Shown one piece after another: positions 10,131 to 22,769 of a DNA stretch of 64,000 bases. The translations under genes were made by a program, and so were the position numbers. The stretch lies in contig CP142451.1 in the NCBI GenBank assembly GCA_038049695.1, forward strand, positions 7,438,001-7,502,000, given 5' to 3'. The notes beneath the pieces are model-generated. The model had not been told where the DNA came from, did not search any database, and saw only the letters and a list, made by a program, of their open reading frames with translations. The stretch comes from Cinnamomum chago (taxonomy: Eukaryota; Streptophyta; Magnoliopsida; Laurales; Lauraceae). How positions within the stretch are numbered: the stretch's first letter is position 1; every line of letters begins with the position of its first letter.

Positions 10131-11597
10131 CCTCTACCAGCTCCCTCCTCCCACCGCATCCGACCCCAACAAGCACATCTTCCCCACCTACTACGGCAAT
10201 GCCGCCGCCCTCTTCGTTTAGACGATAGGCGGCCCCTTCGCATTCGCCGTCGTCGGCCTCGCCCAAATTAGTGGTGTGAATGGGGATAACCCTGCCTGTG
10301 TTAGTACTGTGAGCGGGGATATCCTCGTACACTAGAGTATTGTGGGTGCTGTCTCTCAGAATTGTATCAATTAGGCCGGGGATATTCCAGCCCAAATTAG
10401 TGTTATGAACGTGGTTGCAGAGAGATCCATCCGGATCCAAAAAAAAGGCAAATGGGAAAAGGAAGTTCGACATTCTTTATGTTGTAATGAACGATGAACA
10501 GGGATATCTCCACTCATTTACATAGAATGAACTGCGATATCCCCGCTCAGCGCTAAAAAAAAAAATTTAAAACTAGCGGGAGGACCAAACTGGTCTATAT
10601 AAGAAATTGATGGCGTTTTTTGCTTTTCATAAGTCTAAGGGGATTTTTCTGTTTAAATCCTCTTAAATATATTACAACAAAAAAAATATCTTTTGTCAAA
10701 AATGTCAGGGAAGAAGATAGTTCTCCTAGATCTTGAATAATACTCCTTTCTATGAAAACAAGTGTTGCATAAAAAAGAAAAAAAGAAAAAAAAAAGCCTT
10801 TGAACAATAATCAGATGTAGTATTTTTCAATTGACTTCAAGCATTAGGCAGAAGGCTCTTGTTTGTAGGGTGGAGTGGAATGAAATAAAATTAAGAGTCC
10901 AAATAAGAGAAGCAAAAAAAGCAAAGGGAATTAAGAGTAAAAACAACTTCCATTTTTTTTTGTTATTTTGGAAGAGTAAGTTTTTCCACAATTTTCGTTT
11001 TTTTTTTTTTTGCCTTTGAGGACATTTTTATGTTATCTTGTGTCTTTTAAGAGTACACAAGCATTAAATTTATTTTTTACTGAATATAAAAAATGTAATT
11101 TATAAAAGTTAAATATATATCTTACTACCATCTTTTATTTTATATTATTTAAATAAATATTTTAGATGTTGCGTAAAGGATATGACATCATTGGATAATC
11201 CTATAATATAATATGACGTGAGTTAATTAGTTTTTTACTCTCCCCAAGACAAGACTAGTAGGATGTGGCATTGTTGACATGACCTGAAAAGGCAGGAAGG
11301 AAGTTTCAATGTTGGAAGATGGCATCGATAGATCTCTCTCTAACTAGCCAAATTAACAGTGTTTGAAATCAGCAGTAATAACCCACAGGGTTAAAGGGTC
11401 CCGTTTCTCCCTCTTGGGTTTATCCCAATTTGCAAACTGCTTCCGTTTTAATTTTGAAAAGTTAAAAAAGCCCAAGAATTTATATCAACAAAGAAAGTTA
11501 ATAGAGAAATTTTTGTCATATAAACAAGTGAATGGGTTAAGGCTCAGCAGATCTAAATGATTTGAGATAGATCATAGATAAGACTACTACTACTACA
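10131..11597. other. Intergenic between ERF remnant and kinase B; kinase B promoter region
   Basis: This is conserved with 39150-40495. 10131-10290 is GC-rich and has open frames on both strands; the plus frame includes KHIFPTYYGNAAALF, which looks protein-like but is unidentified. From 10550 the DNA is AT-rich with A and T tracts. TATAAAC at 11519-11525 lies 73 bp before the kinase B ATG, and a (CTA)4-like leader precedes the ATG. Confidence 0.5.
11519..11525 (+). promoter_or_regulatory. Possible TATA box of kinase B
   Basis: TATAAAC lies 73 bp upstream of the kinase B start codon in a stretch identical in unit 2 (40417-40423). The distance to the ATG suits a short 5' UTR. Confidence 0.4.
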
Positions 11598-14259
11598 ATG
11601 TACTCAGCTGGTTTCTTCTTCTTCCTCCTCCTGCTCCTCTTAGCGGCCATCAAATGCAATTCTGAGGTTCAGATGCAAGACTGCCACGCTTCCTGTGGAA
11701 CTCTTGCCAACATTCGCTACCCTTTCGGCTTGGAACAATCTCCTAAAACCGGATGTCCTGGCCCCAACCCACTGTACAATCTCACGTGCAAGCGAGACCG
11801 AGCCATTTTATATGTCAAGGAGAGGCCATACTTTGTTATGAACATCTCGTATATCAATGACCACTGGGTATCGATGTGGCTCATCGATTCTGTTCTACGA
11901 AGAGATAATTGCTCTTCCCTCCTCTCTTATGATTCCTCTTCTTTCCCCAACTATTTTTCCCGTTTTACAACGGAATTGTACGTGACGTACAATTACAGTC
12001 GAGTTGTGTATGTGAATTGCTTGGTTCCAGTAAAGGATCGAGCATATGTACCAGCTGCCCCATGCAGCCTAAGCTCTTCTCCTCTGCATCCTCCTCCATA
12101 TCTGTATGCCATCTTGAGTAATTCCATGTCAATTCACCGTCTCCACACCTCCTGCAAGGTTGTGATGAATATCCCCGCATCATTTGCTGATAACGAAACT
12201 GCTACCACTCACTCTCAGATTGTGACTATTCTGATGAGGGGTTTCCAAGTTCAATGGTCGGACAGCGGCTGCTCCGACACCATAGCAGAGGATTGCTTGA
12301 GAGGGTCGTGGTGCAACATAATTATTATGATCTATACTTGGAAGTCTTGTTTCTTATCTTGTAAAAGATCATCCAAGTGGCATAAGTGTAAGTTCCTCCT
12401 CGTCTGGAAATATTCGTGTGGAATACAACACTTCGGGACTTCCATGCTTTGGCAGAAATCCGTTTCGTTTATTTATATTTTTGCCACTAATCTTACAGCC
12501 AAGAATTGTTTATTTATATTTTGACTGAATTTTCTTGAATACCACCATGCAGGTGTTTGGAAAAATCTGGGCAGATACCTTAAAGGTAATGATAACTCCA
12601 GATGTTGAGTAATTAGCATTTCTTTCTCATCTATATTTTTTATTTTCTGATTTTTTTTCTTGTTTGATTTTAATTTCTTCTTAGATTTCTGGACAGTTGT
12701 TTCCTACGTGTCCTACAGGCATTTTGGTAAGATCCTCTCAAATAAATTTCATTGCATGACGGCCATTCTTAACAATACATATAAAAAAATAAATAGTCAT
12801 TTGCATATTTATTACAAATGAAGCATATATGGTTCTCATTAATAATTTTTATATGCATGCGTTAGATTTCATTCTTGTTTACTTTTCATCTGATTATTGC
12901 AAACTTTGATATTGCTTTCTTTCATGTCTTACAATGCAGAAACCCTAGACTTTCTCTTTAGCGGGTACATAGGTAAGACCATCTTATATATGTAGCACAT
13001 ATATGATCCATGCATTTCTTGTGTATTTTATGAATAAGGAACATGATCATTTTAGAAAATCTAACACACGCACTTGCATGTGATTTTCTGTTGAAGAGTG
13101 GTATTTACTTGCAAGAACCACAATTGGGATTCTCTGCTTTTCAATATTTCTGGTGTATAAATTACGAAAGAAGCATATATGGATGGATACAACCGTTGAA
13201 GAATTCCTAAGCACTTACAGGTACCAGATGCTGCGAAGATACTCTTACTCTCACGTTAAGAAGATAACAAAGAACTTCAAAGAAAAATTAGGCGAAGGAG
13301 GCTTTGGCTCTGTTTTCAAAGGAAAGTTATCTACTGGTTGTCTTGTTGCAATAAAGATGTTAAAGACCGCTAAGGGTAATGGCCAAGATTTTATCAATGA
13401 AGTGGCCACAATAGGAAGGATACACCATGTCAATGTGGTACGACTACTTGGGTTTTGCTCCGAGGGGTCAAAAAGGGCTCTTATTTATGAGTTCATGCCT
13501 AATGGGTCTCTAGAAAAATACATCTTCACAGAGGAAAACAGAAATTCCTTGTCTTGGAATGAGTTGCACCAAATTGCACTGGGAATAGCTCGTGGGATTG
13601 AATATCTTCATCAAGGATGTGATATGCGGATTCTGCATTTCGACATCAAGCCTCACAACATCCTCCTCGATGAGAAGTTCACCCCAAAAGTTTCTGACTT
13701 TGGGCTAGCAAAGTTCTATCCAACAGAAGAGAGTTTAGTATCGGTTACAGCTGCAAGAGGAACTATAGGATATATGGCCCCAGAACTATTTTATAAAAAC
13801 CTTGGTGGTGTTTCTTATAAGTCTGATGTGTATAGTTTTGGGATGCTTTTGATGGAAATCGCAGGGAAAAGAAAAAATATTAATGCAAATGCTCGTTCAA
13901 GTCAAATTTATTTCCCCTTATGGATTTATAATCAACTCCATCAGGGAAGGGATATGGAAATGATGTGTGCTACTGATGAGGAAAAAGATATAGCGAAGAA
14001 GTTGAGTATAGTCGCACTATGGTGTATACAGATGAAGCCTACAGATCGTCCTTCTATGGGCAGGGTTGTCGAAATGCTAGAGGGGAATTTAGAAGATTTG
14101 CAAATGCCAAGCAAGCCATTCCTATCTCCACAAGAGATGCATGATCATCCTGGTGCTCTTAGTGCAGAAGCTGCTGAATCATCAATAGCTGACTCCCAAT
14201 CAGGAGTGCTCGCAAATAACATGGAAGAATCTGATATCATAGAGGTCGTTGTAGATTGA
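11598..14259 (+). CDS. LRK10L-type receptor-like kinase B (unit 1)
   Basis: Rust-resistance-kinase-Lr10-like receptor kinase. Exons are 11598-12387, 12553-12585, 12685-12726, 12940-12972 and 13097-14259. All junctions are phase 1 and sum to 2061 nt, 686 aa. A signal peptide ([12 protein letters not shown]) precedes a GUB_WAK-type domain with [13 protein letters not shown] and several N-glycosylation sequons. Three tiny exons (33, 42, 33 nt) encode the membrane-proximal stalk, and the membrane helix ([14 protein letters not shown]) opens exon 5. The kinase has GEGGFG 365-370, VAIK Lys386, HFD with Asp482, DFG from 500 and APE ending at 529: a complete non-RD kinase. The exon 1 donor is taken as GTAAGT at 12388; GTAAAAG at 12361 would also keep frame. 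It is transcribed away from kinase A. Confidence 0.9.
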
Positions 14260-15471
14260 CTATTATGCTGTATAGAACGAGTCAGCACTCCTCAAGAATA
14301 ACATGCATGCACATGGTTTCTTTACTTTGTACATGTAATGGATTAAAGTAATTTTCATAGTTTGTGTTCTCCCTTAAATAATTAATGGGTACTCCATGAG
14401 GCTTATGAGCTCTATTAGGAAGAGGTTATTAGACCATACACAGAATCAATGGGAGCACTGTGAATTGAATTCTTTTCCAACATCTAAAAAAAATACAACC
14501 ATATAACTCCTGGAAGCTAGGAGTCCTCATTGATTGACATGTACAGAATTAAGAAATTAGATACCACCATTAAAATGTGTATTATAGGGTTTACTTCTTC
14601 TAAGCATTCATTACATATATGTACCTAAGAGGCCATAAATGGGACTGTTGGATTGATTGACTGCTCTACTTTGTGCAAAATAAGAGGTTACAAATGATTG
14701 TTAACATAATAGGCCTATCTCAAATGTTGGCCAGCAGAGCATAAACCAACCCTAGTTGAAGCCTGCATCCAACCCAACCGAACAATGCCACGATCCAGCA
14801 CAAATAACTAGAAAACTAAAGTCTAATGAGCCCAATTCCAGTTTAGATTTGTGTACATCAAGTTGCTGAATTTATGTTCTAAGATAGAACTTCTTGTCTA
14901 ATTAACAATGCTGATATTTGAATGTTTTAATTCTAACTTATGTTAGAAAGGGAGTATGGTAGGGAATAGAGTCGGGCCTTAGAAGAATTATGATTAACAA
15001 TGTGACTATTTCATAAGATTAATTCTGAGTAGCATTCTTAATCATATGCCCAATCTAATGGAACGATCGACACCTATTTAGGTAAAATTTGAGGACATCA
15101 GATACATTGGGAGAGAATTCTTTTTATTTGTGTTCGGATTTTCAGTAGGTGAGCCTCACTGTGAAGTTCCATTCCTTCCACTCACAGGAAGCGTAGGGCG
15201 ACATTAAAAGTGGAAGTGGACTAATCCTGCCACTCATCGGCTCTTCATTCATCACTCGCTCTCTTTCTAATCTTGCACTACTTCTAAGCTCTGTTGCTAG
15301 ATTGACCCATCTGTACTCAAAATACTTCAAGAACGTTCACCTTAAGAAGGCCAATTGACCATAACTTTTTGTCAATTTGTCCCAAGTCCATTAATTAAGC
15401 TTGGGAGACCCTTATATAGATGGGTACAAATTCTTGAGAAATGTTTTTCTATGGGAGGGTCTAAAAGTTAG
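14260..15471. other. Kinase B 3' flank
   Basis: Homologous to 43169-44402, with scattered substitutions and small indels. The first ~150 bp are probably 3' UTR. 15190-15358 holds a plus-strand frame that is kept in both units (reported separately). The homology to unit 2 ends sharply at 15471. Confidence 0.6.
15190..15358 (+). pseudogene. Unidentified conserved coding-like fragment (unit 1)
   Basis: A plus-strand frame reading GDIKSGSGLILPLIGSSFIT and on to FKNVHLKKAN-stop matches the unit 2 copy at 44130-44292 (GDTKSGNGLILPLIGSSFIT) almost residue for residue. A stop in this frame at 15196-15198 cuts it off from anything upstream. The family is not recognised. It may be the last exon of a lost gene or simply a chance frame in conserved DNA. 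Confidence 0.3.
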
Positions 15472-18156
15472 GATCGAAGTAGAAGATACTTAAGGGGCCA
15501 ACAGATGATGTTCCTCTGTTAACTATTCAAAAAGAAAAAAAATGATCTTCCTCTGTTAGAAAATTTCACCCCACTAAATTTAATCCTAGGAAAGTGATAG
15601 TCTCATCTAGATGTCCACATCACTCTTCACTTCTTTTATACTCAAAACTCCTTTCCTTTAAATCCCAAGCAATTCAATGCAAAACTGAGTTGGTCCAAAC
15701 CATCCAAAAGCTGCCTAATCAATCAGGGAGTTTACATCAATATGCATGTAGCACTGCTAATCAATACATATGTTTTATAGTGGATGCCAATTCAGATTCT
15801 CATTTGTTTCCTTACGATTATTACCTAAAGGGCACTTTGTGCTCATCGATTTCCACGCCATTTTATTTCCACATTAATATCATTTACCACGGAAAATGGC
15901 AACTGATGATTTCAATTTCTGCGGTTTCAATTGCTATTGTTTGGTATGGTGAAATAGTTTCTGATGTTCCAGCTGTATAAGACTTTAGTTCTCTACCTCT
16001 TGGTCCATACTCAATATGCTACCACAGAGATTGGAATTAATGCTCAGAAAACAAAAACCACAGAAAATGTTAGTGCAAAAAAAAAAAGACATGTCCCTCT
16101 TAAACTATTTTCTTTCTTTCTTTGTGTTTTTTTTTTTTTTGCAGGAAAAAAAAAACCTGCAAAAGGGCCTGGCTTGAATAAGGCAAAAAATGAACATTAA
16201 AAGGGTGAGACAAAACAGAGGTGGGGAAACAGTTTTCTTTACCTTTTCTCTTCATCCAGATGACCCTAACAGCCTGTTTTAATGAGAAGAAAACCTAGAG
16301 AAAATGGAGGTGGAGACAACTATTGATAGTTTAAATTTGTTGTTTAAAAAGCTTTCTCCATGTATTTTCCCTACCTGCTCTCCCCACATCCAAATGACAC
16401 CTTAAGAAAAAAAATAAAATATAAAAAGCCCAAATTACTCTTCATTTAAAGGCATGGGATACTTTTGGCGGCCACTACATGCTGACGATCGCAATTGGGA
16501 AGTCGGTTGACGTGATCATTGTGAGGACAATAGTGAGGGAAAGGAGGAGAAGATGGTAGCAGTCGATAACGGTTCTATTTTAATAAAGGGTAAAAACTTA
16601 GATATTTTAAAACAGATTGAGGAAAAAAGTTGTCGAAAAATATCATTAAATGGCTTATTGTCCTTAATATTGAAAATTTTACTTGAAACGTTTTGAAAGT
16701 TGGCCTTTTTCTTTTTTTTTTCAAATAAGGTAAAAACTTAATGCTTATTTGATATTTTCCACTTCTGACATTCTGAAAACCACAGCAGTATAGGAAAGAG
16801 GTGACATTGGTGGGAAGATCACAGCTTTCATCATCTGTTTAGAGTGAGACCCATGTATGATGACTTGGGTATAGTAGTCCATATGTAAGCTCTGTGTTGA
16901 TAAAGCAAAGGCGGGCAATATCTTTCAACTTGTGGGTCGTGCTTAAATGGGTATACAGGAATGGGCTGGATCCACTGGGCTGCATTAAGATCCCTTAAAT
17001 AGCTAAATTAAGTAGAAACTTTATCCATGTCCGTTTCTTTAAACAAATAAAAAAGAATCAATGAACAATTGGGAAATACTCTGTTTGAAAAAAAACAATT
17101 GAGTCTATTTCATTATTTCCATGCATGTATCATTGGGTCATTTTGGCAAAGTGTCAGCAAATCTTAAACTATTTGTTTATTAGGCCATCTCTAAATTCTT
17201 TATTTACTTATTCCCTCATTTTTAAAATAACTTGTGTTTTTTTTTTTAATCTTTCCGTACTTAGGGATGGGATGGATCCCTAGTTGTTTATGTGGAATTG
17301 AGCTATCAGTGGATTTACATTAACTTTTGTCATTTGCCTGTGATTGTCATTAATTTGCTCCCAATTTCAGGTTACACAACAAAGTTCAAGCACAGTTGTT
17401 TTTAGCTCAGGATGATGACCTGAATCAATGACTGCACAGGATTTTTTTTTTATCAGTATCCTACACAGGATCATTCAATAATTCTAAACTGTGTGGGAGA
17501 ATTCTAGTGAAACAATTACCCCCTGTATGAACAATTCAAATCATCAACATCACAGTTTTGTGGCAGGTTGTTTTAATTGTACCAAAATTTTCTGTTTAGT
17601 GATTTTGGGTGCAGTGATTTTTCTAATTAAAATTCTTTTTTAGAGACACTCGTTCCGTGGGAGAAGAAAAAAATGAATTCAGGCCTTTGTATGAAGCAGG
17701 TGTTTCTGAAGATGAAAATCAATACCTACATGGCCTTTGTGTGAAAGCAGGTGTTTCTTAAGATGAAAATCAATACCTACACATCTTCTAACTTCAGAAA
17801 CCCAAAATCTCTATAAAAAGAAGTTGCTGAAAAAACTCAAATCTGGTACACCTCATTCCTTCATTGTAGAACTGAATTAAAAAAAAAACATCACTACTGG
17901 ATAAATATATTTAGAACAGAATTGCTCAAAAAACGTGCCATACAATTGTTTGATTGATTTGGCAATGAATTTGGACCATAACCTTGCAAATGATGGACAG
18001 GTCTTGGTTGCCCAGCAATCTAATTCACTGTGACTCTGTTCATATTTTGTTGGTCTTGGCAACGGAAAAAAAAAATCACTCACAGGTAATCAGGTCCTTC
18101 AAAAGCATGAACCCTCATTTACACATAAAATTGAGTTACCAGCACTCAGGTTTTAA
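15472..18156. other. Segment present only in unit 1
   Basis: This 2.7-kb stretch has no counterpart in unit 2, where Helitron-like DNA (44403-45689) occupies its place. It holds an open frame at 15594-15980 with no recognised domain, A/T-rich tracts, a tandem 50-bp duplication at 17682-17782, and at about 16600-16762 a sequence like one end of the Mutator-type MITE at 57631-58119. No gene can be supported. Confidence 0.5.
17682..17782. repeat. Tandem duplication of a ~50-bp unit
   Basis: Two adjacent copies of a 50-bp unit starting GGCCTTTGTRTGAA and ending CAATACCTACA, differing at a few bases. Confidence 0.85.
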
Positions 18157-19154
18157 GAAAATCCTTTGGAAGCTAATTGCAAGAGTTTATACACTCAGAA
18201 CGATCCACAAGGACTGGATTGCTGAAGGCAGATCCCACCATTTGAATTAAGTTTCATAATCACCATAATCGCTACTACCATCATCCTCCCAAGGCTTATC
18301 CTTCCCTTGAATTTGAGTTTTAAGATTGAAGGGCATGAACCAGGAATTAATTTGCACAGCTTTATTGAATGTCAAGAGAAAGAACGCCAATCCTGAATTC
18401 CGGATATAATATAAGATTCATTGCACCATTGAGTCTTCCATGGCCTTTAATATGCTGAGACCAACTCTTGCTTGTGTCCCAATAGCAATCTAATGCCTAC
18501 ATGATTGTTGTGCTATTTATGTATTTATATTCCTATATAACATGTTGCTTTGTTTCATCTCTCCTCTGTAGTGTTAATGTAAACCTATTTTAGACCATAA
18601 TGGAAAATTACCTTCAATGAACTACCCTGCATCAGGATTCAAGAAGCGTGGCTGATTGCAATTGTGGGTTTTTCAAATCAGTTTTGAAGGTGCAGAGAAA
18701 GGCTTCGGCATTACGGCGCTCAAGGCCTTGTCCTGATTGTCCCATCCTCGTTCAGCTGCCTGTATCTCTATGACCCGCGGGAGGGCACGTGAAGCTGCAT
18801 CAGTATCCAGAAAAGGCAAGCCTAGTCCTCTTAGCAAGGAAATCAACGGCATTCTCACAGTACTCATTTCTAGCACAGTATGCCACCTCGGCTTCCGGGT
18901 AAGGGTGGCCATGAACTAGCCTTTTCCCTAGTTTTTCATTTTGCAATTAGAAGGAAAATAATCTTAACTATCAGATGAGGTAGGAACAACAACAAATAGA
19001 AAATAAACTATAAGCTATTTTTTTCACTAGAAATGAAAAAACAAAGCAGATGGTCTCCCTTCTCTAAGATCCTAGAGAAAATATGGGCATGCTTATGCAA
19101 TGAATTCAAGATTGTACACCACTATTTCACCATGCTTTAAAAAACGTTCAACCC

Positions 19155-22100
19155 TGTAACATCCCGAAATTCTAAGGTTGTAATTAGTTTAGTTAATTTT
19201 TATTTTAAATAATTAAGCTCAATTAGTAGCCAAATAGGTCCGATTAATTATTAGGATCGTGTGTGCGAAGTTTGGTCTAGAACCGGATTCTTTTACGTAC
19301 AGTAGGAGGTAGTTAGCAATTTTCCTAAAAAATTAGGAGGCTTTTTCATAAATTTAGATTTTTGAGATTTTAGTATCATTGGATAAATATTTTTATTTTC
19401 CAAACTTTAATATGCTACACCATCTTAATTCGGACCCTCGAAGACACTTTAAAATTATCCCTAACCCAAATCCATTTAAACATTCCTTTTTCTCTCCTCA
19501 TTACTTTCTCTCTCTTCACTCGTTGCTTTCTCTCCCCTCACTGCACGTGAAACGCCAGATCTCCTCTCTTTCTTTATTTCTTTCCTTTATCCTTTCTTTC
19601 CTTGTCCCTTATCTTCCTTTCTCTTTTCTCATTCAACTCTTCCAGCGGCCCCTCTTCCTCTCATTACTCTCTCTCTCTCGTTCTCCACTCCGGCTCCTCG
19701 CTGCCTCGCCGTCACCGAGCTCCCCCATCTCCGGCGATCACCACCACCACTAAGCTCGCATTCTCCTCTCTCTTCTACACTCTCATCTCCCGTCTCTTAT
19801 TTCTCTCACTCATCTCTCCCTCGCCCAAACTCTTGCTGCCCCACTGTCCCGGCACCATCACCATCACCGTCGCCGCTAGACCCGCCGGTGACGCCACCAT
19901 CACCGCCGAACTTCCCCATCTTCGGCGAACCCACCTGCACATCTCTCTCTGTTTTCCCCCATTTCCCCCTTCTCTGTTTCTTTTTCCCTTTCTCTGTTTT
20001 CTTTCTTGTTTCTCTTTCTTTTTTTCACTTTCTCTCTCTTCTCGCTCTCTCTTCACTCACTGCCCATGTGAGTAACCCCCTTCCTCACCCATCTCACCAT
20101 GTCATCATCTCTCTCTCTCTCGCCCTCCCCCATTCTTTCTCTCATTCTATCTTTCTTTCTTTCATTCGGTCTTGTTTATTCTTCTTGTCAATGGACCACC
20201 ATGAACCTCCATCATCACTAATCAGTGGGCCACTGATCAAGTGGGCCCCACAACCTCCGCATCACCTCCGCGTGGACCCCTTGAGCTTCTCATCCCCAAT
20301 TTCAAGCTTCATTGTTCGGTAAATCCCTCATTTCCCTTAGGTTTGGGTTAATGCATTTTGTGTGTAGTAGTGTTAGATAGCTTAGAGCTTCCATTTCTTT
20401 TGGTTTATGTTTTAATTTAGTTTTATTTTACTAATTATTCCTTAGGTTTGGTTTGTTGGGCATGGAGCTAGGATTTGTGGATTTGGGTAATTTCGACCAA
20501 AGGCAAGTAGATATTTATATATATGCTTGTATATGTTTGTCTCTTCTTTAATTTGATGATTGATGATGATTTAGATGACCATATGTTCATTGATACCTTA
20601 GATGTTTGAAAACATGATAATTAGATCTAAATGTTTATTGAAATGGTTTCTTTAATTGGATGTATAGATAGAATGGGGTGGTTGTTGGCTTGAATGGACT
20701 TGATGAGAGTGGGTATGGATGTATGTGAAGAAGGCTATGCCCTATTATCTTTGTTTGCAGGATTAGAATGGAAGGGCTAGGCCCTTCATAATTGGAAAGG
20801 GGTTTCCACCCATTTCACTACAGTTACAGAACTGATGTTCTGTAACTGCAGTATATGTGGTTGATCGGCCAAGGGGACCGGGTCGACCGGCCACACACAA
20901 TCAGGTTCCCTAGAGCCTGATGAAAAACACCGTGCACTTCATTTGTTTCTAACTTCCGATCGACTGGACTGGTTCGGGTCGACCGGGTACTTTGCGTGGG
21001 ATGTCGACAGGCCAAGGGCTGGGTCGACTGAATGAACCGTGGCACCTTTTGGAAAGGGCCTTTTAAACCTTATCTTGGTTGGACTTAGGTGGAACTTCGA
21101 CTACCCTTTTTGGACTCATTTGACTATATGTGAAGATGTTTTGAGCCGACGTCTTTCACGGTTAATTTGGTTGTGTCGGGTTACAACCTAGCTCAATCTT
21201 GAACGGTATTGGACAACGGAATACCCTCCTTTATATCTATGCATGAAGATTGTTTGTTTGGGTATTGCGAACCCTACTTCCCTTCGTTGACTGAGTATGG
21301 TTGTACGATGCCTCGAGTTTAACATTGTACCTAGGATTTGATTGTTTCTCGCTTCTGATTCCGAGTTGTACCGTCTGGTACTTGTTTACATGCCATGTTT
21401 ATGTTCTTTAGCTTCGTTTGCTTTGTTTTGTTTTGGAATTACTTGATGAACTTAGGTGTTGAACTTAGGATCCCTTTTGATGTTCCGCTTGTTTTGATGA
21501 TCGATGGAAGTGTTGAGGTTAGGTGGCTTTGATTGTAAAAGTTTGATGAGGACTACTTATGGTATTGACGTTTGAATAAGCTTGCTTGATTGATCTTGAA
21601 TTGATAATGGAAAGTAGTTTCTCGTTTGTTAATTAATCTTGTTAGCGCAAGAAAGCCTAGCCCCTCACTGTTGTTTGTCTAGGGATCTTTGTGTTAGGCA
21701 CCATTCAGCTGTATATCGCCCAACACGGATGAGACACCATCTGTGTGAGGACATTGATGAATATCTGCGCAATATAACCGTTTACTTGTTGATGGTCATT
21801 ATCGTGCCTTGTTGCCGAGTTACTACTTGTGCCTTGTTGCCAGGCTTTAATCCTGTGCCTTGCTGCCTAGTATATCATGTGCCTTGATATCTCCACCACA
21901 ACTCAATGGGAGTAGGGAGGGCAATGATACTATCTCGTGGTAATTAGCATATGTGGACCGCCTATCTTATTAGATGTTTATGATTCGTATGCTATGCACT
22001 TCTTACAATCAGGATGCTATGTATGTTTTATGATATTGTCTATCGCCTACTCTGATTCGTTCTGCATATCTATTGATGTTTTATATTTATATTTGCCTGC

Positions 22101-22577
22101 CGACCATCGTGTCTGATGTTGCTCTAAGTGCATAGGTAGTGGGGACATTTACCTTTGGGAAAGTGGAGGCGTCGCTTTAGGTAGTTTAGCCTGATGGTGA
22201 GTACGAGTTGTGTGTCGACAGTATTGTCGTCATGACCAGCACACGAGTGCCTTCATAGTTTGGTTAGTTCGTATTTATTCTTCCTTTGGCTTAGGTTTTG
22301 TTAGGAGACATTAATTAATATACTTTATTATCTTTTTTCTAAACTTAAACTGTAGAAAAGAAAGATGTGCATACTCTGAAATGTTATATCGTACCATTTG
22401 TTCAATATGATGTTCCGTTGTGTTTTATGGTTACCGAGGAAATATTTATATCTCAGTGTTTACTTCGATCCTATGGGACATGATTGGGGCCAAGTGCTAT
22501 TATCATTATTGTTGGAAAAATTTTAATTGGCCCGAATCTCACGCATAATCCCCGGTTTCAATTTTAGGGGCGTGACA
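19155..22577. mobile_element. Solo LTR, 3.4 kb, Tekay/Del-like ends
   Basis: TG...CA element with partly mirrored ends (TGTAACATCCCGAAATT on the left, complement of the right end TGTCACGCCCCTAAAATT). The empty site in the intact gene is AGCCC at 46689-46693. The flanks here are AACCC and GGCTC, each a few transitions from AGCCC, so a 5-bp target duplication is well supported. There is no gag-pol frame and no internal second LTR, so it is a solo LTR. Its size and TGTAACATCCC start resemble long chromovirus LTRs such as Tekay/Del, which is an inference. The CT-rich frames at 19.4-20.3 kb lie inside it and are not genes. Confidence 0.85.
20817..20852. other. Hairpin inside the 3.4-kb LTR
   Basis: A 16-bp arm (ACTACAGTTACAGAAC), a TGAT loop and the complementary arm (GTTCTGTAACTGCAGT) with a single mismatch. 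Confidence 0.8.
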
Positions 22578-22769
22578 GGCTCAAACACCATCTCTCTGCT
22601 CCCTCCTATCACAACAGGGTAGTATCTCACACCTGCGATGCTCACCCAGGTTGTCCATTCAGTCATGGGGTGGAGGGCCTGGAGGCCCAAATGTCAAGAG
22701 TGACCGTTTGTCTATATCTTTATTTCATCGTCTATTTTCAATACAGATGGTGTGGCACTTCTGAGTTAG

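Noticed and set aside
15594-16200. Two frames of 128 and 78 codons in the unit 1-specific segment.
   Set aside because: No recognisable domain or splice context, low-complexity ends, and absent from unit 2.
19379-20322. Several overlapping frames rich in Ser, Leu, Phe and Pro.
   Set aside because: They come from CT-rich low-complexity DNA inside the 3.4-kb LTR, and no domain is present.
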